A DNA stretch of 21,659 bases from Archaeoglobaceae archaeon (GTDB lineage Archaea; Halobacteriota; Archaeoglobi; Archaeoglobales; Archaeoglobaceae): the NCBI GenBank assembly GCA_027066965.1, contig JAMOMT010000124.1:1-21659 (forward strand), written 5' to 3'. The notes under the pieces are model-generated. The model was not told the origin of the DNA. It saw only the letters and a list, made by a program, of their open reading frames with translations, and did no database searches. Both the position numbers and the translations under genes were made by a program. Below, piece after piece: positions 1-7,263 of this stretch (position 1 is the first letter of the stretch; every line of letters starts with the position of its first letter).

Positions 1-242
1 CGCTCTATCGCCTTCTCTATCGCTTCTGCACTCTCCATCTCCACCGCCAGTATTGCAAGTTTTATGCCCAATTTTTCTGCGTTGAGCATCGACCTGATCT
101 TAAGTACTCCCTTTTTCTCGAGTTTTTCTACTCTCTTCTTCACTCCCATCACTGAGAAGCCTACTGCTTCGGCTATCTTTGAGAGTGGCGTTCTTCCGTC
201 CTCCTGAAGCATTGAAATTATTTTTCTGTCTTTCTCGTCCAT
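1..242 (-). CDS. Lrp/AsnC-family transcriptional regulator (partial, N-terminal part)
   Basis: The frame runs from an ATG at 240-242 leftwards and is cut by the window edge, leaving about 80 residues. It begins MDEKDRKIISMLQEDGRTP and continues with LSKIAEAVGFS and VKKRVEKLEKKGVL, which is the winged helix-turn-helix of the Lrp/AsnC (feast/famine) family: a first helix, the recognition helix around VGFSVMGVKKRVEKL, and a wing. The segment after it (IKLAILAVEMESAEAIEKAIE) is the start of the ligand-binding RAM-like domain, which lies outside the window. Such proteins bind DNA as dimers or octamers and respond to amino acids or other small molecules. The ligand here cannot be told. A perfect inverted repeat sits directly upstream of the start codon and may be its own operator. 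The gene is divergent from Pus10. Confidence 0.9.
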   Translation of the reverse strand, partial: MDEKDRKIISMLQEDGRTPLSKIAEAVGFSVMGVKKRVEKLEKKGVLKIRSMLNAEKLGIKLAILAVEMESAEAIEKAIE

Positions 243-243
243 T

Positions 244-258
244 GTTTACTTTGTAAAC
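244..258. promoter_or_regulatory. Palindromic operator candidate at the start of the Lrp-type gene
   Basis: GTTTAC-TTT-GTAAAC is a perfect 6-bp inverted repeat with a 3-bp spacer. It ends 2 bp upstream of the regulator's ATG (minus strand). It lies where the transcription start is expected, between the TATA-like AAAATTTATC (268-277, read on the minus strand) and the start codon. Lrp/AsnC regulators often repress their own promoter through such sites, so autoregulation is a reasonable inference. No binding data are visible. Confidence 0.5.
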
Positions 259-461
259 CAGTGGGGAGATAAATTTTTCTAAATTTGTTCGTCCAGTGTC
301 GATCGTCAGCAAGGTTTTTTAAAATACGTCTCGAAAACGTCGGAGATAAATTAGACGTTTAACGTTATTAAAGACAAAAATACTGTACTCACTTTAGAAT
401 TTTTAATAAGCTTAAACTTCGTAACAATAAATCATTTAGTTTCGACCAAAGGAAGGATATT

Positions 462-480
462 CGAAAAAAACATATAAACA
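462..480 (+). promoter_or_regulatory. Promoter (BRE/TATA) for the Pus10-L21e transcript
   Basis: An A-rich BRE-like stretch (462-470) is followed by CATATAAAC (471-479), a good archaeal TATA box. It predicts transcription start near 500-505, giving a leader of about 50 nt before the ATG at 557. The rest of the 314-bp gap (243-556) is AT-rich and I see no other gene or RNA in it. Confidence 0.45.
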
Positions 481-556
481 AAGAGTTTAAAAAAGAGGTT
501 TTTAACATCTGACCACACCAACCACCGGAGACACCAAGGCAGCAGGAGCTGAAAGA

Positions 557-1765
557 ATGAGAGTAGAACTCTGCAAGAGATGCCTCAGGAGGCTTCAGTT
601 TCAGAGGGAGGAGCTCGAGAGGGAGCTGAGAAAGCTACTGCTAAAGGCTGAGGTCAGGGAGGTCAAGGAGGAAGAGTGTGTTTACTGCTGTGGATTGTTT
701 AAGAGGTTGCCAGAGGTGGCAGGAGAGATTGCGAATAAGCTAAAGGAATACGAGGTCAGAAGTATTCAGACTGGCTGCGTTTTGAGGGGGAGCCTAGGCG
801 AGGTTGAGAGGTTCTTTCTTGAGCTGAAAGAGTCAAGAAGCGATGAGGATAGCAGGAAGTGGAGCATAAAGCACGAGATAAACGATGTCCTCACGAAGCA
901 TCTGACAGAACTGTTAAACGTCAGAGATGCAAGGAGGGAAAAGCTTGGAGACGCAACTGTAACTTTGGATGCAGAAACGCTCGACTACGAGGTCAGAATT
1001 ACTCCCGTCTACATCTACGGCAGGTACGTGAAGAGAGTGAGGAACATACCCCAGACTAGGTGGATATGTTCAGCCTGCAACGGAAGAGGCTGTCAGATCT
1101 GCGGTTTTTCGGGGAAAAAGTATCCCACGTCGGTGGAGGAGCTCATAGGACAGCCCTGCGTGGAGATCATGAGAGCTAGAGATGCCGTACTCCACGGTGC
1201 CGGGAGAGAGGATGTTGACGCGAGGATGCTGGGAAACGGGAGACCTTTCATACTCGAAGTCAGAGATCCAAAAGTCAGAAGCGTTGACCTAGGGGAGCTT
1301 GAAAGAACTGTAAACGAAAGTGCCGGGGGAAAGGTAAGGGTAAGGTTCCTCGGATTCGCAGAACCGAGGCACGTTTCTTTGTTGAAAACTTCGAAGTTCA
1401 GAAAGAAGTATCGGGCAGTGGTTGAATTCGAAAGAGAAGTGGGGGAGGATGAGCTCAGGAGGGCCCTTAAGGAGCTGAGTTACAAGGTGATTGAACAGTT
1501 CACTCCGGAAAGGGTTGAACACAGAAGGGCAAACATACTCAGGAGAAGAAGGACCTACGAACTCGAACTTCTGCTGCACAGGGGTAAAAAGGCAGTAATT
1601 ACGGTTGAAGCTGACAGTGGACTCTACATAAAGGAGCTCGTGAGCGGGGACAAGGGGAGGACGAAACCGAGTCTGTCGGAAATTTTAAATAGCCCGGCAA
1701 GAGTTGTCAGGCTTGACGTGATTTGCGTGCTCGGAGGGCTTGAAGATTTTGAATCCATGCCTTAA
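557..1765 (+). CDS. pus10: tRNA pseudouridine synthase Pus10 (tRNA U54/U55)
   Basis: The 402-residue length and layout match archaeal Pus10, which isomerises U54 and U55 in the T-loop of tRNA and replaces bacterial TruB for that job. The N-terminal accessory region carries a CxxC pair at residues 6-9 (CKRC) and another at 41-44 (CVYC), expected to bind zinc. A second cysteine cluster lies at 171-182 (CSAC...CQIC). The catalytic core follows. The motif GREDVDARMLG at 216-226 contains the GRxD signature of pseudouridine synthases, so D219 is the predicted catalytic aspartate. The C-terminal LDVICVLGGLEDF is also family-typical. The start ATG is preceded by GGAGCTGAAAG. L21e follows 31 bp downstream, an order that recurs in Euryarchaeota and suggests a translation-related operon. 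Confidence 0.96.
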   Translation: MRVELCKRCLRRLQFQREELERELRKLLLKAEVREVKEEECVYCCGLFKRLPEVAGEIANKLKEYEVRSIQTGCVLRGSLGEVERFFLELKESRSDEDSRKWSIKHEINDVLTKHLTELLNVRDARREKLGDATVTLDAETLDYEVRITPVYIYGRYVKRVRNIPQTRWICSACNGRGCQICGFSGKKYPTSVEELIGQPCVEIMRARDAVLHGAGREDVDARMLGNGRPFILEVRDPKVRSVDLGELERTVNESAGGKVRVRFLGFAEPRHVSLLKTSKFRKKYRAVVEFEREVGEDELRRALKELSYKVIEQFTPERVEHRRANILRRRRTYELELLLHRGKKAVITVEADSGLYIKELVSGDKGRTKPSLSEILNSPARVVRLDVICVLGGLEDFESMP

Positions 1766-1796
1766 ATCCGGGCTCCACGATAAGGGGGAATGAACG

Positions 1797-2096
1797 ATGG
1801 GCTGGAAGTCTCACGGTTTCAGGTTCAAGTCCGGGAGAAAACTGAGGAAGGGCATTAGGGAGAAAGGAGTGAAGATAAGAAAGGTTTTGCAGACGTTCGA
1901 GGTGGGACAATACGTCCACATAGACATAGAGCCGGCCGTGCACAAGGGAATGCCCCACCCGCGCTTCCAGGGCAGAACTGGAGTTGTTATCGGACAGAGA
2001 GGCAGAGCTTACCTAGTCCAAGTTAGAGATGGAGGAAAGATGAAGACTCTCATAGTAAGACCAGAGCATCTGAAACCGCAGAAAACGTCAGAGTAA
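1797..2096 (+). CDS. rpl21e: 50S ribosomal protein L21e
   Basis: This 99-residue basic protein has the family's N-terminus (MGWKSHGFRFKSGRKLRKG) and the core GQYVHIDIEPAVHKGMPHPR followed by GRTGVV, an SH3-like barrel that binds 23S rRNA in the archaeal and eukaryotic large subunit. The length is that of the family. It lies 31 bp after Pus10 and 93 bp before Rpo4 on the same strand. A GGGGGAA run about 6 bases before the ATG can serve as the ribosome binding site. The stop is followed by a T-rich stretch (2099-2106) that may partly terminate transcription before the Rpo4 promoter. Confidence 0.97.
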   Translation: MGWKSHGFRFKSGRKLRKGIREKGVKIRKVLQTFEVGQYVHIDIEPAVHKGMPHPRFQGRTGVVIGQRGRAYLVQVRDGGKMKTLIVRPEHLKPQKTSE

Positions 2097-2126
2097 CGAT
2101 TTTATTTAGTACTCAGAGTCGCCTAA

Positions 2127-2183
2127 TCTTTATATTTGCTGGGTTATTGGTCAGATCCAGATAAAACAGGTAAAAAGCGGTGA
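2127..2183 (+). promoter_or_regulatory. Promoter and ribosome binding site of rpo4
   Basis: CTTTATATTTG (2127-2137) is a strong TATA box about 58 bp before the rpo4 ATG. It predicts a leader of about 30 nt that includes GCGGTGA (2177-2183) six bases before the ATG at 2190. Rpo4 and the membrane gene behind it therefore probably have their own promoter in addition to read-through from L21e. Confidence 0.5.
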
Positions 2184-2189
2184 AAGTAC

Positions 2190-2543
2190 ATGGCATTCAA
2201 AGAGGTTGTCGAATTTCAGTACATAACGATATCGGAGGCAAAAGAAGTAATGGAGAAAATAGCGGAAGAGAGAAAGAGTGTTTCTGAGCTGACTTTCGAG
2301 ACGAGAAGAGCCCTGAAGCATCTCAGGCTTTTCTCCAAACTTCCAGCAGATAAGGCGAGAGAGCTCGTGCAAGAGCTGGAGAAACTGCCCCAAGTCGGAA
2401 GAAGAGAACTCGCCGTAAAGATAGTAGATATAATGCCGAGGATAAGGGACGAGGTCAGAATAATATACGCCAAGGAGAGGATGACACTCACTCCCGAGCA
2501 GATAGACGAAATACTCGAAATACTCGACAAATACAGGGAGTAA
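2190..2543 (+). CDS. rpo4: DNA-directed RNA polymerase subunit Rpo4 (RpoF, Rpb4-like)
   Basis: The protein has 117 residues. The mostly helical sequence carries the Rpb4/RpoF core: TFETRRALKHLRLFSKL at about residues 35-51, then ARELVQELEKL, and a C-terminal HRDC-like part ending in TPEQIDEILEILDKY. Rpo4 pairs with Rpo7 to form the stalk of archaeal RNA polymerase, which helps open the promoter and binds the emerging transcript. Its position just downstream of L21e is a recurrent archaeal arrangement. The usual followers in many relatives (a DUF655 protein and the KsgA methyltransferase) are absent here; a membrane protein gene starts at the base after its TAA. Confidence 0.95.
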   Translation: MAFKEVVEFQYITISEAKEVMEKIAEERKSVSELTFETRRALKHLRLFSKLPADKARELVQELEKLPQVGRRELAVKIVDIMPRIRDEVRIIYAKERMTLTPEQIDEILEILDKYRE

Positions 2544-3521
2544 ATGTCTCTCTCCACTGTTTTTCTCAAACTTGAATATCTCTTCACTCACATCATCCCT
2601 ATTCTCGTTCTCGCTATAACCCTCGCTAACGTTCTCAGTGAACTTGGGATTATAGATAAGATTGCCTGGATAATCCGTCCTCTCGTCAGATTCGCAAACC
2701 TTTCCCCAGAGTCTGGGCTTGCTGTTATAACCTATGTAGCGAGTGGAAACGCTGGAAGTGCTATGCTCGCGGGATTCTACGAAAACGGTGTGATAGGCGA
2801 AAAGGAGACAATAATCGCTTCTTTCGTCAGCAGCTTCTTCAGCTTTCTGAACCACGTTTTCGTTTACTTTATACCCGTGGTCATACCACTGCTCGGACTT
2901 CAGGCAGGAATTCTATACATATCTGCGAGGATGTTCATCAGCCTGTGTGTGACAGCAACAGCCGCGATTGCTGGGCACTTCATACTTTCGAACCCGAACA
3001 GCGTAGGATCAAATACAGGCTCGAACGAGAGCTCGGGAAGGACAAAAAGAATCAAAAACGTCGAAAAAACAAAAAAAACGGGAGAAAGAGTTGAAAAAAA
3101 AGTAAAGAAGGGTGTCAAGAGAGCAGTAAAAGTTCTCAGAAAAATACTTCCAAGGCTCGTGCTCGTTTACACGATTACGGCCGTGCTCATAGCGTACAAT
3201 GCTTTCAAACCCCTCGAAAGCTTCAGAGTTCTCAGTCTACCCGGCCAAGCATCTGCAATAGTGGCTGCAGGAATAGCCGATACAACCTCAGGTTTCGCAG
3301 CTGCCGGTTCTCTTCTCGCTAGCCACGTGATAACCCCTGCGCAGGCAGTTGCAGCTCTGCTCCTGACGAGCATAATATCGATGTCTGTCGTTTTCGTGAG
3401 GCACTCTCTGCCAGGAAGGATAGCATACTTTGGGGTCAGACTCGGGTTGAAGATAGCGCTGATAAGCTCCATCCTGAACGTAGTTTACACGGCACTCGTG
3501 CTCGTCCTGCTTCTACACTGA
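2544..3521 (+). CDS. Gate-domain (nucleoside recognition) membrane protein
   Basis: This 325-residue integral membrane protein has two similar halves. The first half has hydrophobic segments near residues 13-30, 57-78, 92-118 and 124-148. The second has segments near 205-220, 236-262, 265-285 and 298-325. Both halves carry the small-residue-rich segments of the Gate (nucleoside recognition) family: VASGNAGSAM near 65-74 and GIADTTSGFAAAGS near 244-257. The halves are joined by an unusual Lys/Arg-rich hydrophilic linker at about 155-200. Gate proteins are thought to move or sense nucleosides or other small solutes, but the substrate is unknown here. The ATG begins at the base after the rpo4 stop codon, so translation is probably coupled. 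I am confident of the family and not of the function. Confidence 0.8.
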   Translation: MSLSTVFLKLEYLFTHIIPILVLAITLANVLSELGIIDKIAWIIRPLVRFANLSPESGLAVITYVASGNAGSAMLAGFYENGVIGEKETIIASFVSSFFSFLNHVFVYFIPVVIPLLGLQAGILYISARMFISLCVTATAAIAGHFILSNPNSVGSNTGSNESSGRTKRIKNVEKTKKTGERVEKKVKKGVKRAVKVLRKILPRLVLVYTITAVLIAYNAFKPLESFRVLSLPGQASAIVAAGIADTTSGFAAAGSLLASHVITPAQAVAALLLTSIISMSVVFVRHSLPGRIAYFGVRLGLKIALISSILNVVYTALVLVLLLH

Positions 3522-3536
3522 CGGGGGGACTAAAGG

Positions 3537-4700
3537 ATGAAGCTAAAGCCTGCCCACACTGCATACGCGGTCACTCTGATGGGCGTCATGGGCGTTTCAG
3601 CCATAGCTCCCGCTCTGCCAGAAATCGCCAGAGCTTTGAGCGTTACGAGGCAGGAGGCAGGAATGTTAATCGTGTTCTTCACTCTCCCGGGGATATTGTT
3701 TTCACCTCTCACTGGAATAGTAGCAGATAGGTTCGGCAGGAAGCCCGTCGTTTTCACGGCCATACTCGTCTTCGGAGTTTCAGGTTTTCTGTGCGCCTTC
3801 GTCGACTTCAGAACGATGCTCCTTCTCAGGTTGATTCAGGGTTCTTCAGCGTCCTCTCTCGTGGCACTGTCTACCACGATAATAGGAGACGCCTACACAG
3901 GCACGGAAAGAGCGAAGGTTATAGGCTACAACGCGAGTGTTCTGACCACGGGAATAGCATTCTACCAGCTCTCGGGAGGATACCTAGCAGACCTCTGCTG
4001 GAGGTACCCCTTTTACATGTTTCTCGTTGCACTTCCGGTTTCTGCATTCGTGATCCTTTCCCCCTTACCGGAAGTCAGGAGCGAGGGCAGCCTTTCCAGT
4101 TACTTCGAAAATGTAAGAAGAACTTTCAACAGAAAAATGTATGCCCTTTTTCTCACTGGGATGGTTGCTTACTCTATTCTCTACGGAACTTTTCTTGCCT
4201 ACCTGCCGTTCGCAGTCCAGAGTGCCGGAGGTTCGAGTGTAACTGTTGGAGAAGTTCAGGCAACGATGTCTCTCTCGACAGCGCTTTTTGCAGCAAACCT
4301 TACGAAGATATCCGGGAAGTTGGGGAAAAAAGTAATCCCCACTGGATTTATCGCTTACAGCGTTTCTCTTCTTGGAATACTCGCCTCATATTCCTCCGGA
4401 TGCGAATACTGTTTTTTCCTTCCAGCAACGGTCTTCGGCTTTGCTCAGGGAACAGTTTTGCCAACCCTGCAGCACGAGATCGTTTCCATGACGAGGGCAG
4501 AGGAGAGAGCTGCAATTATGTCCACGTACGGTTCGATTTCAAAACTCGGGCAGACTCTCGGACCGACAGCGTTTGGTGTACTTTCGATTTCCGGCGTTTA
4601 CGAGGCTGGAAGTACAATGACAGCACTCGTGGCCCTCGCACACATTCTCACAGTGAAGTTCCAGAATCCGGAACAAAAAAGAAAAAACTTTAAATTTTAA
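3537..4700 (+). CDS. Major facilitator superfamily transporter
   Basis: The protein has 387 residues with about 12 hydrophobic segments, the usual MFS size. The hallmark loop between helices 2 and 3 is present as GIVADRFGRKP (residues 60-70). Helix 4 and 5 carry RLIQGSSAS and a GGYLAD-type motif, as in drug:H+ antiporters of the 12-helix class. The transporter probably exports a small molecule using the proton or sodium gradient. The substrate cannot be inferred. The gene starts 15 bp after the Gate-domain gene and is likely co-transcribed with it. The ATG is preceded by GGGGGACTAAAGG. Its TAA overlaps the TATA-like element of the next gene. Confidence 0.88.
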   Translation: MKLKPAHTAYAVTLMGVMGVSAIAPALPEIARALSVTRQEAGMLIVFFTLPGILFSPLTGIVADRFGRKPVVFTAILVFGVSGFLCAFVDFRTMLLLRLIQGSSASSLVALSTTIIGDAYTGTERAKVIGYNASVLTTGIAFYQLSGGYLADLCWRYPFYMFLVALPVSAFVILSPLPEVRSEGSLSSYFENVRRTFNRKMYALFLTGMVAYSILYGTFLAYLPFAVQSAGGSSVTVGEVQATMSLSTALFAANLTKISGKLGKKVIPTGFIAYSVSLLGILASYSSGCEYCFFLPATVFGFAQGTVLPTLQHEIVSMTRAEERAAIMSTYGSISKLGQTLGPTAFGVLSISGVYEAGSTMTALVALAHILTVKFQNPEQKRKNFKF

Positions 4701-4721
4701 TCTCCGGAAAGAGCAAGCACA

Positions 4722-5102
4722 ATGGGGAAAGTCACTGCAGTTCTACTGGTTCTCGCACTGTCCGCAGTGCTATGCGGGTGCACGAGTAAGCACAACGGAG
4801 CTTATCCAGCAAAGATGAACGCAGTCGTAATAAAGTGTGAAAATAACTCCAGCGAGTGGTGCCTTTACGTCACCATGACTCTCCCCAGCACGTGCTACAG
4901 GGTGAAGTACGACGGAATGAGTGTGAAGGGAAACGAAATAAACGTTTACTTCACGTGCAGCAAAGCAGATGGTGTGTGCACTCAAGTGCTGACAAAGTAC
5001 TCGAAGAGTGTGAAACTTGGAAACCTAAAGGGAGATTACTCAGTGAGGATCTACGTAAACGGCGAAGTGAGAACGAGCTTCAGCGTGAACTTCTCCGGGT
5101 AA
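4722..5102 (+). CDS. Small predicted secreted lipoprotein, cysteine-rich
   Basis: This 126-residue protein begins with a positively charged N-terminus and a hydrophobic stretch (residues 4-17) ending in AVLCGC. C20 fits an archaeal lipobox, with L17-C18-G19 before it, so the protein is probably anchored to the outer face of the membrane. The mature part has five more cysteines (C39, C47, C58, C79, C86), at least four of which could form disulfides, and N-x-S sequons at NNSSEW (41-46). The end is beta-rich (YSVRIYVNGEVRTSFSVNF), suggesting an immunoglobulin-like or similar sandwich. I do not recognise a named family. A TATA-like TTTAAATTTTA (4689-4699) 23 bp before the ATG implies its own near-leaderless promoter. 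Confidence 0.7.
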   Translation: MGKVTAVLLVLALSAVLCGCTSKHNGAYPAKMNAVVIKCENNSSEWCLYVTMTLPSTCYRVKYDGMSVKGNEINVYFTCSKADGVCTQVLTKYSKSVKLGNLKGDYSVRIYVNGEVRTSFSVNFSG

Positions 5103-5120
5103 TTTTTTAATGAGATTTTA
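5103..5120 (+). terminator. T-rich terminator after the lipoprotein gene
   Basis: TTTTTT (5103-5108) follows the TAA directly, with a second ATTTTA at 5115-5120. Archaeal termination commonly uses such T-tracts. The next gene is convergent, and the gap between them is only 39 bp. Confidence 0.45.
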
Positions 5121-5141
5121 AGGTTTAAGAAAGAGCAAAAA

Positions 5142-6293
5142 TCACTCAACTGCATACCTTTCCCTTCTTCCCGTCAGCTCCTCGTACAGCCTGTAGTGCT
5201 CATGTGCGACGCTTATCCACTGTGTCCTTGCAGCGTAGGCATAAAGCTCACTCATGTAAGAGACCGTAAACTCGTAATTGTTTGCGAGCCACCTGACCCT
5301 TCTTGCCAGCTCTTCGGCGTTGTTTGGGGGTATGGTCATGAGTGGAGCGAACTGGCAGAGCTCCACGAGCCTTGGAGCTCTACTACCTATTATCGGCTTT
5401 AATCCACCCATGGAGAGGTGAAGAATTCCGCTAACGGCGTAGGCACCTCTTCTGTCTCTGTACGGTAGGACTATTGCGTCTGCGAGAGCTACTACTCTAA
5501 GAATTTCGTCGCTCGAGAGATATCTCTCTATCAGGACAGTTTTCGACTCGAACTGCTCTACCAGTTCTCTAACACTCTCATCCTTCGGCTCTCCTGCAAG
5601 AACGACGGTAAACTTCAGGTCCTTCATGTAATTTAAAGCCTCGAGCAGTATGTCTATCCCCTTGTCCTTCCTCATAAAACCGGGAATTGCAAGAACTAGC
5701 CCGCAGAACTCCTCCATCAGCCCGAGACTCTTCGCGAGGAACTGCTTCGTGTAGCCAAGGTAGGGGTTTATCAGCGTTCCGTGAGGTATCTGGTGCAATT
5801 TCTTAACATCGACTCCCTGAGTTATTAGCTCGAACTCCTGCAGGTCGCTGTGAACAACTATAGCATCGACAAAGTCGAGGCTCTTCTGAAACTCGAAAAC
5901 CTCCGGTCTTGCTGTGTAGGGATGGTCGACTGTGTGAGTCGTAACGACGGTGGCCTCGACCATTTTTTCCTCTCTCAACTCCTTCAAGGTTTTCAGAACA
6001 TCGTTTCCGAATCCAAATATTCCGTATTCGTGCTGAACATGCAGAACCTCAACTCTATTCTCGTTCACGGCATCTATAAGTTTTGAGTAGTCTTTTTCAA
6101 ACCTGCCAAAACAGGGAATTACTTCAACGCCTATCTCGTCAACATACCTCTCCTCCCCCGACTCGTTCGTCGTGAAAACAGTAACTTTCATCTTGGGGTT
6201 CAGGGACTTCAGGGCAGAAACGAGGAACCTCGAGTACTCGGCAATTCCGCAGTGAGTTGGAGGGTATCTAGTCACGAATCCAACGGATTTCAT
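5142..6293 (-). CDS. Glycosyltransferase, GT-B fold, family 4 type
   Basis: This is a 383-residue GT-B enzyme. The N-terminal Rossmann domain opens with KSVGFVTRYPPTHCGIAEYS, the acceptor-side glycine-rich loop typical of GT4 enzymes. The C-terminal donor domain begins near residue 198 (GLVLAIPGFMRKDKGIDILL), where the RKDKG motif matches the phosphate-contacting R/K of the family. It continues with ADAIVLPYRDRRGAYAVSG and PIIGSRAPRLVEL, the nucleotide-sugar binding region. It should transfer a sugar from a nucleotide donor to a glycan, lipid or small acceptor in the cytoplasm. The acceptor and sugar are not visible. It stands alone, convergent with the lipoprotein gene and divergent from sufC. 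The start is supported by a TATA-like element (6313-6324) about 25 bp upstream. Confidence 0.88.
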   Translation of the reverse strand: MKSVGFVTRYPPTHCGIAEYSRFLVSALKSLNPKMKVTVFTTNESGEERYVDEIGVEVIPCFGRFEKDYSKLIDAVNENRVEVLHVQHEYGIFGFGNDVLKTLKELREEKMVEATVVTTHTVDHPYTARPEVFEFQKSLDFVDAIVVHSDLQEFELITQGVDVKKLHQIPHGTLINPYLGYTKQFLAKSLGLMEEFCGLVLAIPGFMRKDKGIDILLEALNYMKDLKFTVVLAGEPKDESVRELVEQFESKTVLIERYLSSDEILRVVALADAIVLPYRDRRGAYAVSGILHLSMGGLKPIIGSRAPRLVELCQFAPLMTIPPNNAEELARRVRWLANNYEFTVSYMSELYAYAARTQWISVAHEHYRLYEELTGRRERYAVE

Positions 6294-6312
6294 AAAGATT
6301 ATTAAGAGAGGC

Positions 6313-6324
6313 GAATTAATAACC
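6313..6324 (-). promoter_or_regulatory. TATA box of the glycosyltransferase gene
   Basis: Read on the minus strand, GGTTATTAATTC centres about 25 bp from the ATG (6293). This is the spacing of a leaderless archaeal transcript; no ribosome binding site is seen before the ATG. Confidence 0.4.
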
Positions 6325-6457
6325 TTTGACTTTTTACGTTTTTACGTCCCTAATCCATTAGTTGTTCCTACGGCCCGCAATCCAAAAAGTGCAAACATCG
6401 TTAGCTTAAGTATCAACAACCGTACCAAACGATCTGTCACCCGATTTATCATCCAAA

Positions 6458-6487
6458 GGTTTTTAATTTCACGGATTTAGCGAAATT
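6458..6487 (+). promoter_or_regulatory. sufC promoter with an inverted repeat between TATA and start
   Basis: GGTTTTTAATTTC (6458-6470) is a TATA-like element about 26 bp before the sufC ATG, implying a nearly leaderless mRNA. AATTTC (6465-6470) and GAAATT (6482-6487) form a 6-bp inverted repeat with an 11-bp spacer across the promoter core, a possible repressor site. The repeat is short and AT-rich and could be chance. Confidence 0.3.
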
Positions 6488-6489
6488 CT

Positions 6490-7263
6490 ATGGAGTCTTT
6501 GAGAGTAATCAATCTCGGCGTTGAAACTGGAGGAAAGAAGATTCTCGAAAACGTGAACTTGTATGTCAAAGAAGGTCAGACGTTCATACTGTTCGGTCCG
6601 AACGGTAGCGGGAAGTCTTCCCTCCTCTCAACAATCATAGGCCACCCGAATTACAAGGTGTTCCAAGGTAGAATAACGTTCAGGGGTGAGGACATAACAT
6701 CGCTGCCGACAAACGAGAGGGTCAGGAGGGGTATAGGGATAGCTTTTCAGAATCCGCCGAAGGTTAGCGGAGTCAAGCTCATAGATGTGCTGAGGTACTG
6801 CGCGAGAGTTGCAGGTATGAGCGAGGAGGATGCAGAGAAGAAAATAGAGGAGTATGCAAAGTTCATGGGAATGGAGGACATGCTGAACAGAGCCGTAAAC
6901 GACGGATTCAGTGGTGGAGAAGTCAAGAGATCAGAGCTTTTACAGCTCATGCTCCTCAACCCCGACTTTGTGATGCTCGACGAGCCTGACAGTGGTGTCG
7001 ATTTGGAGAACATAACAATAGTCGGGAAGGCTATAAAGAGGATACTCGAGAGAGATAAACCTCAGGAGAAGAGGAAGAAGTCGGGGATAGTGATAACGCA
7101 CACAGGCCACATCCTCGACTACATTGATGCTGACTACGGAGTCGTTCTTTTCAACGGGAGAGTATCCTGCATCGGCGACCCCTACGAGATACTTGAACAC
7201 GTTAGCAAGTACGGTTACGAGGCTTGCATAAAGAAGTGTGTGGAGAGGAGGGACGCTCAGTGA
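6490..7263 (+). CDS. sufC: SufC-type ABC ATPase of iron-sulfur cluster assembly
   Basis: This 257-residue soluble ABC ATPase has all its motifs: Walker A GPNGSGKS at 36-43, a Q-loop in AFQNPP (85-90), signature FSGGE at 140-144, Walker B VMLDEPDSGVD at 161-171 and the H-loop histidine H204. The FSGGE followed by KRSELLQ and the wording LDEPDSGVD are specific for SufC rather than transport ATPases. SufC drives conformational change in the SufB scaffold during Fe-S cluster building in the cytoplasm. The TGA stop overlaps the GTG start of sufB by GTGA, so the two are translationally coupled. No sufD, sufS, sufU or sufE lies nearby. This fits the minimal SUF-like archaeal system (called SMS) that has only the C and B parts. 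Confidence 0.93.
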   Translation: MESLRVINLGVETGGKKILENVNLYVKEGQTFILFGPNGSGKSSLLSTIIGHPNYKVFQGRITFRGEDITSLPTNERVRRGIGIAFQNPPKVSGVKLIDVLRYCARVAGMSEEDAEKKIEEYAKFMGMEDMLNRAVNDGFSGGEVKRSELLQLMLLNPDFVMLDEPDSGVDLENITIVGKAIKRILERDKPQEKRKKSGIVITHTGHILDYIDADYGVVLFNGRVSCIGDPYEILEHVSKYGYEACIKKCVERRDAQ

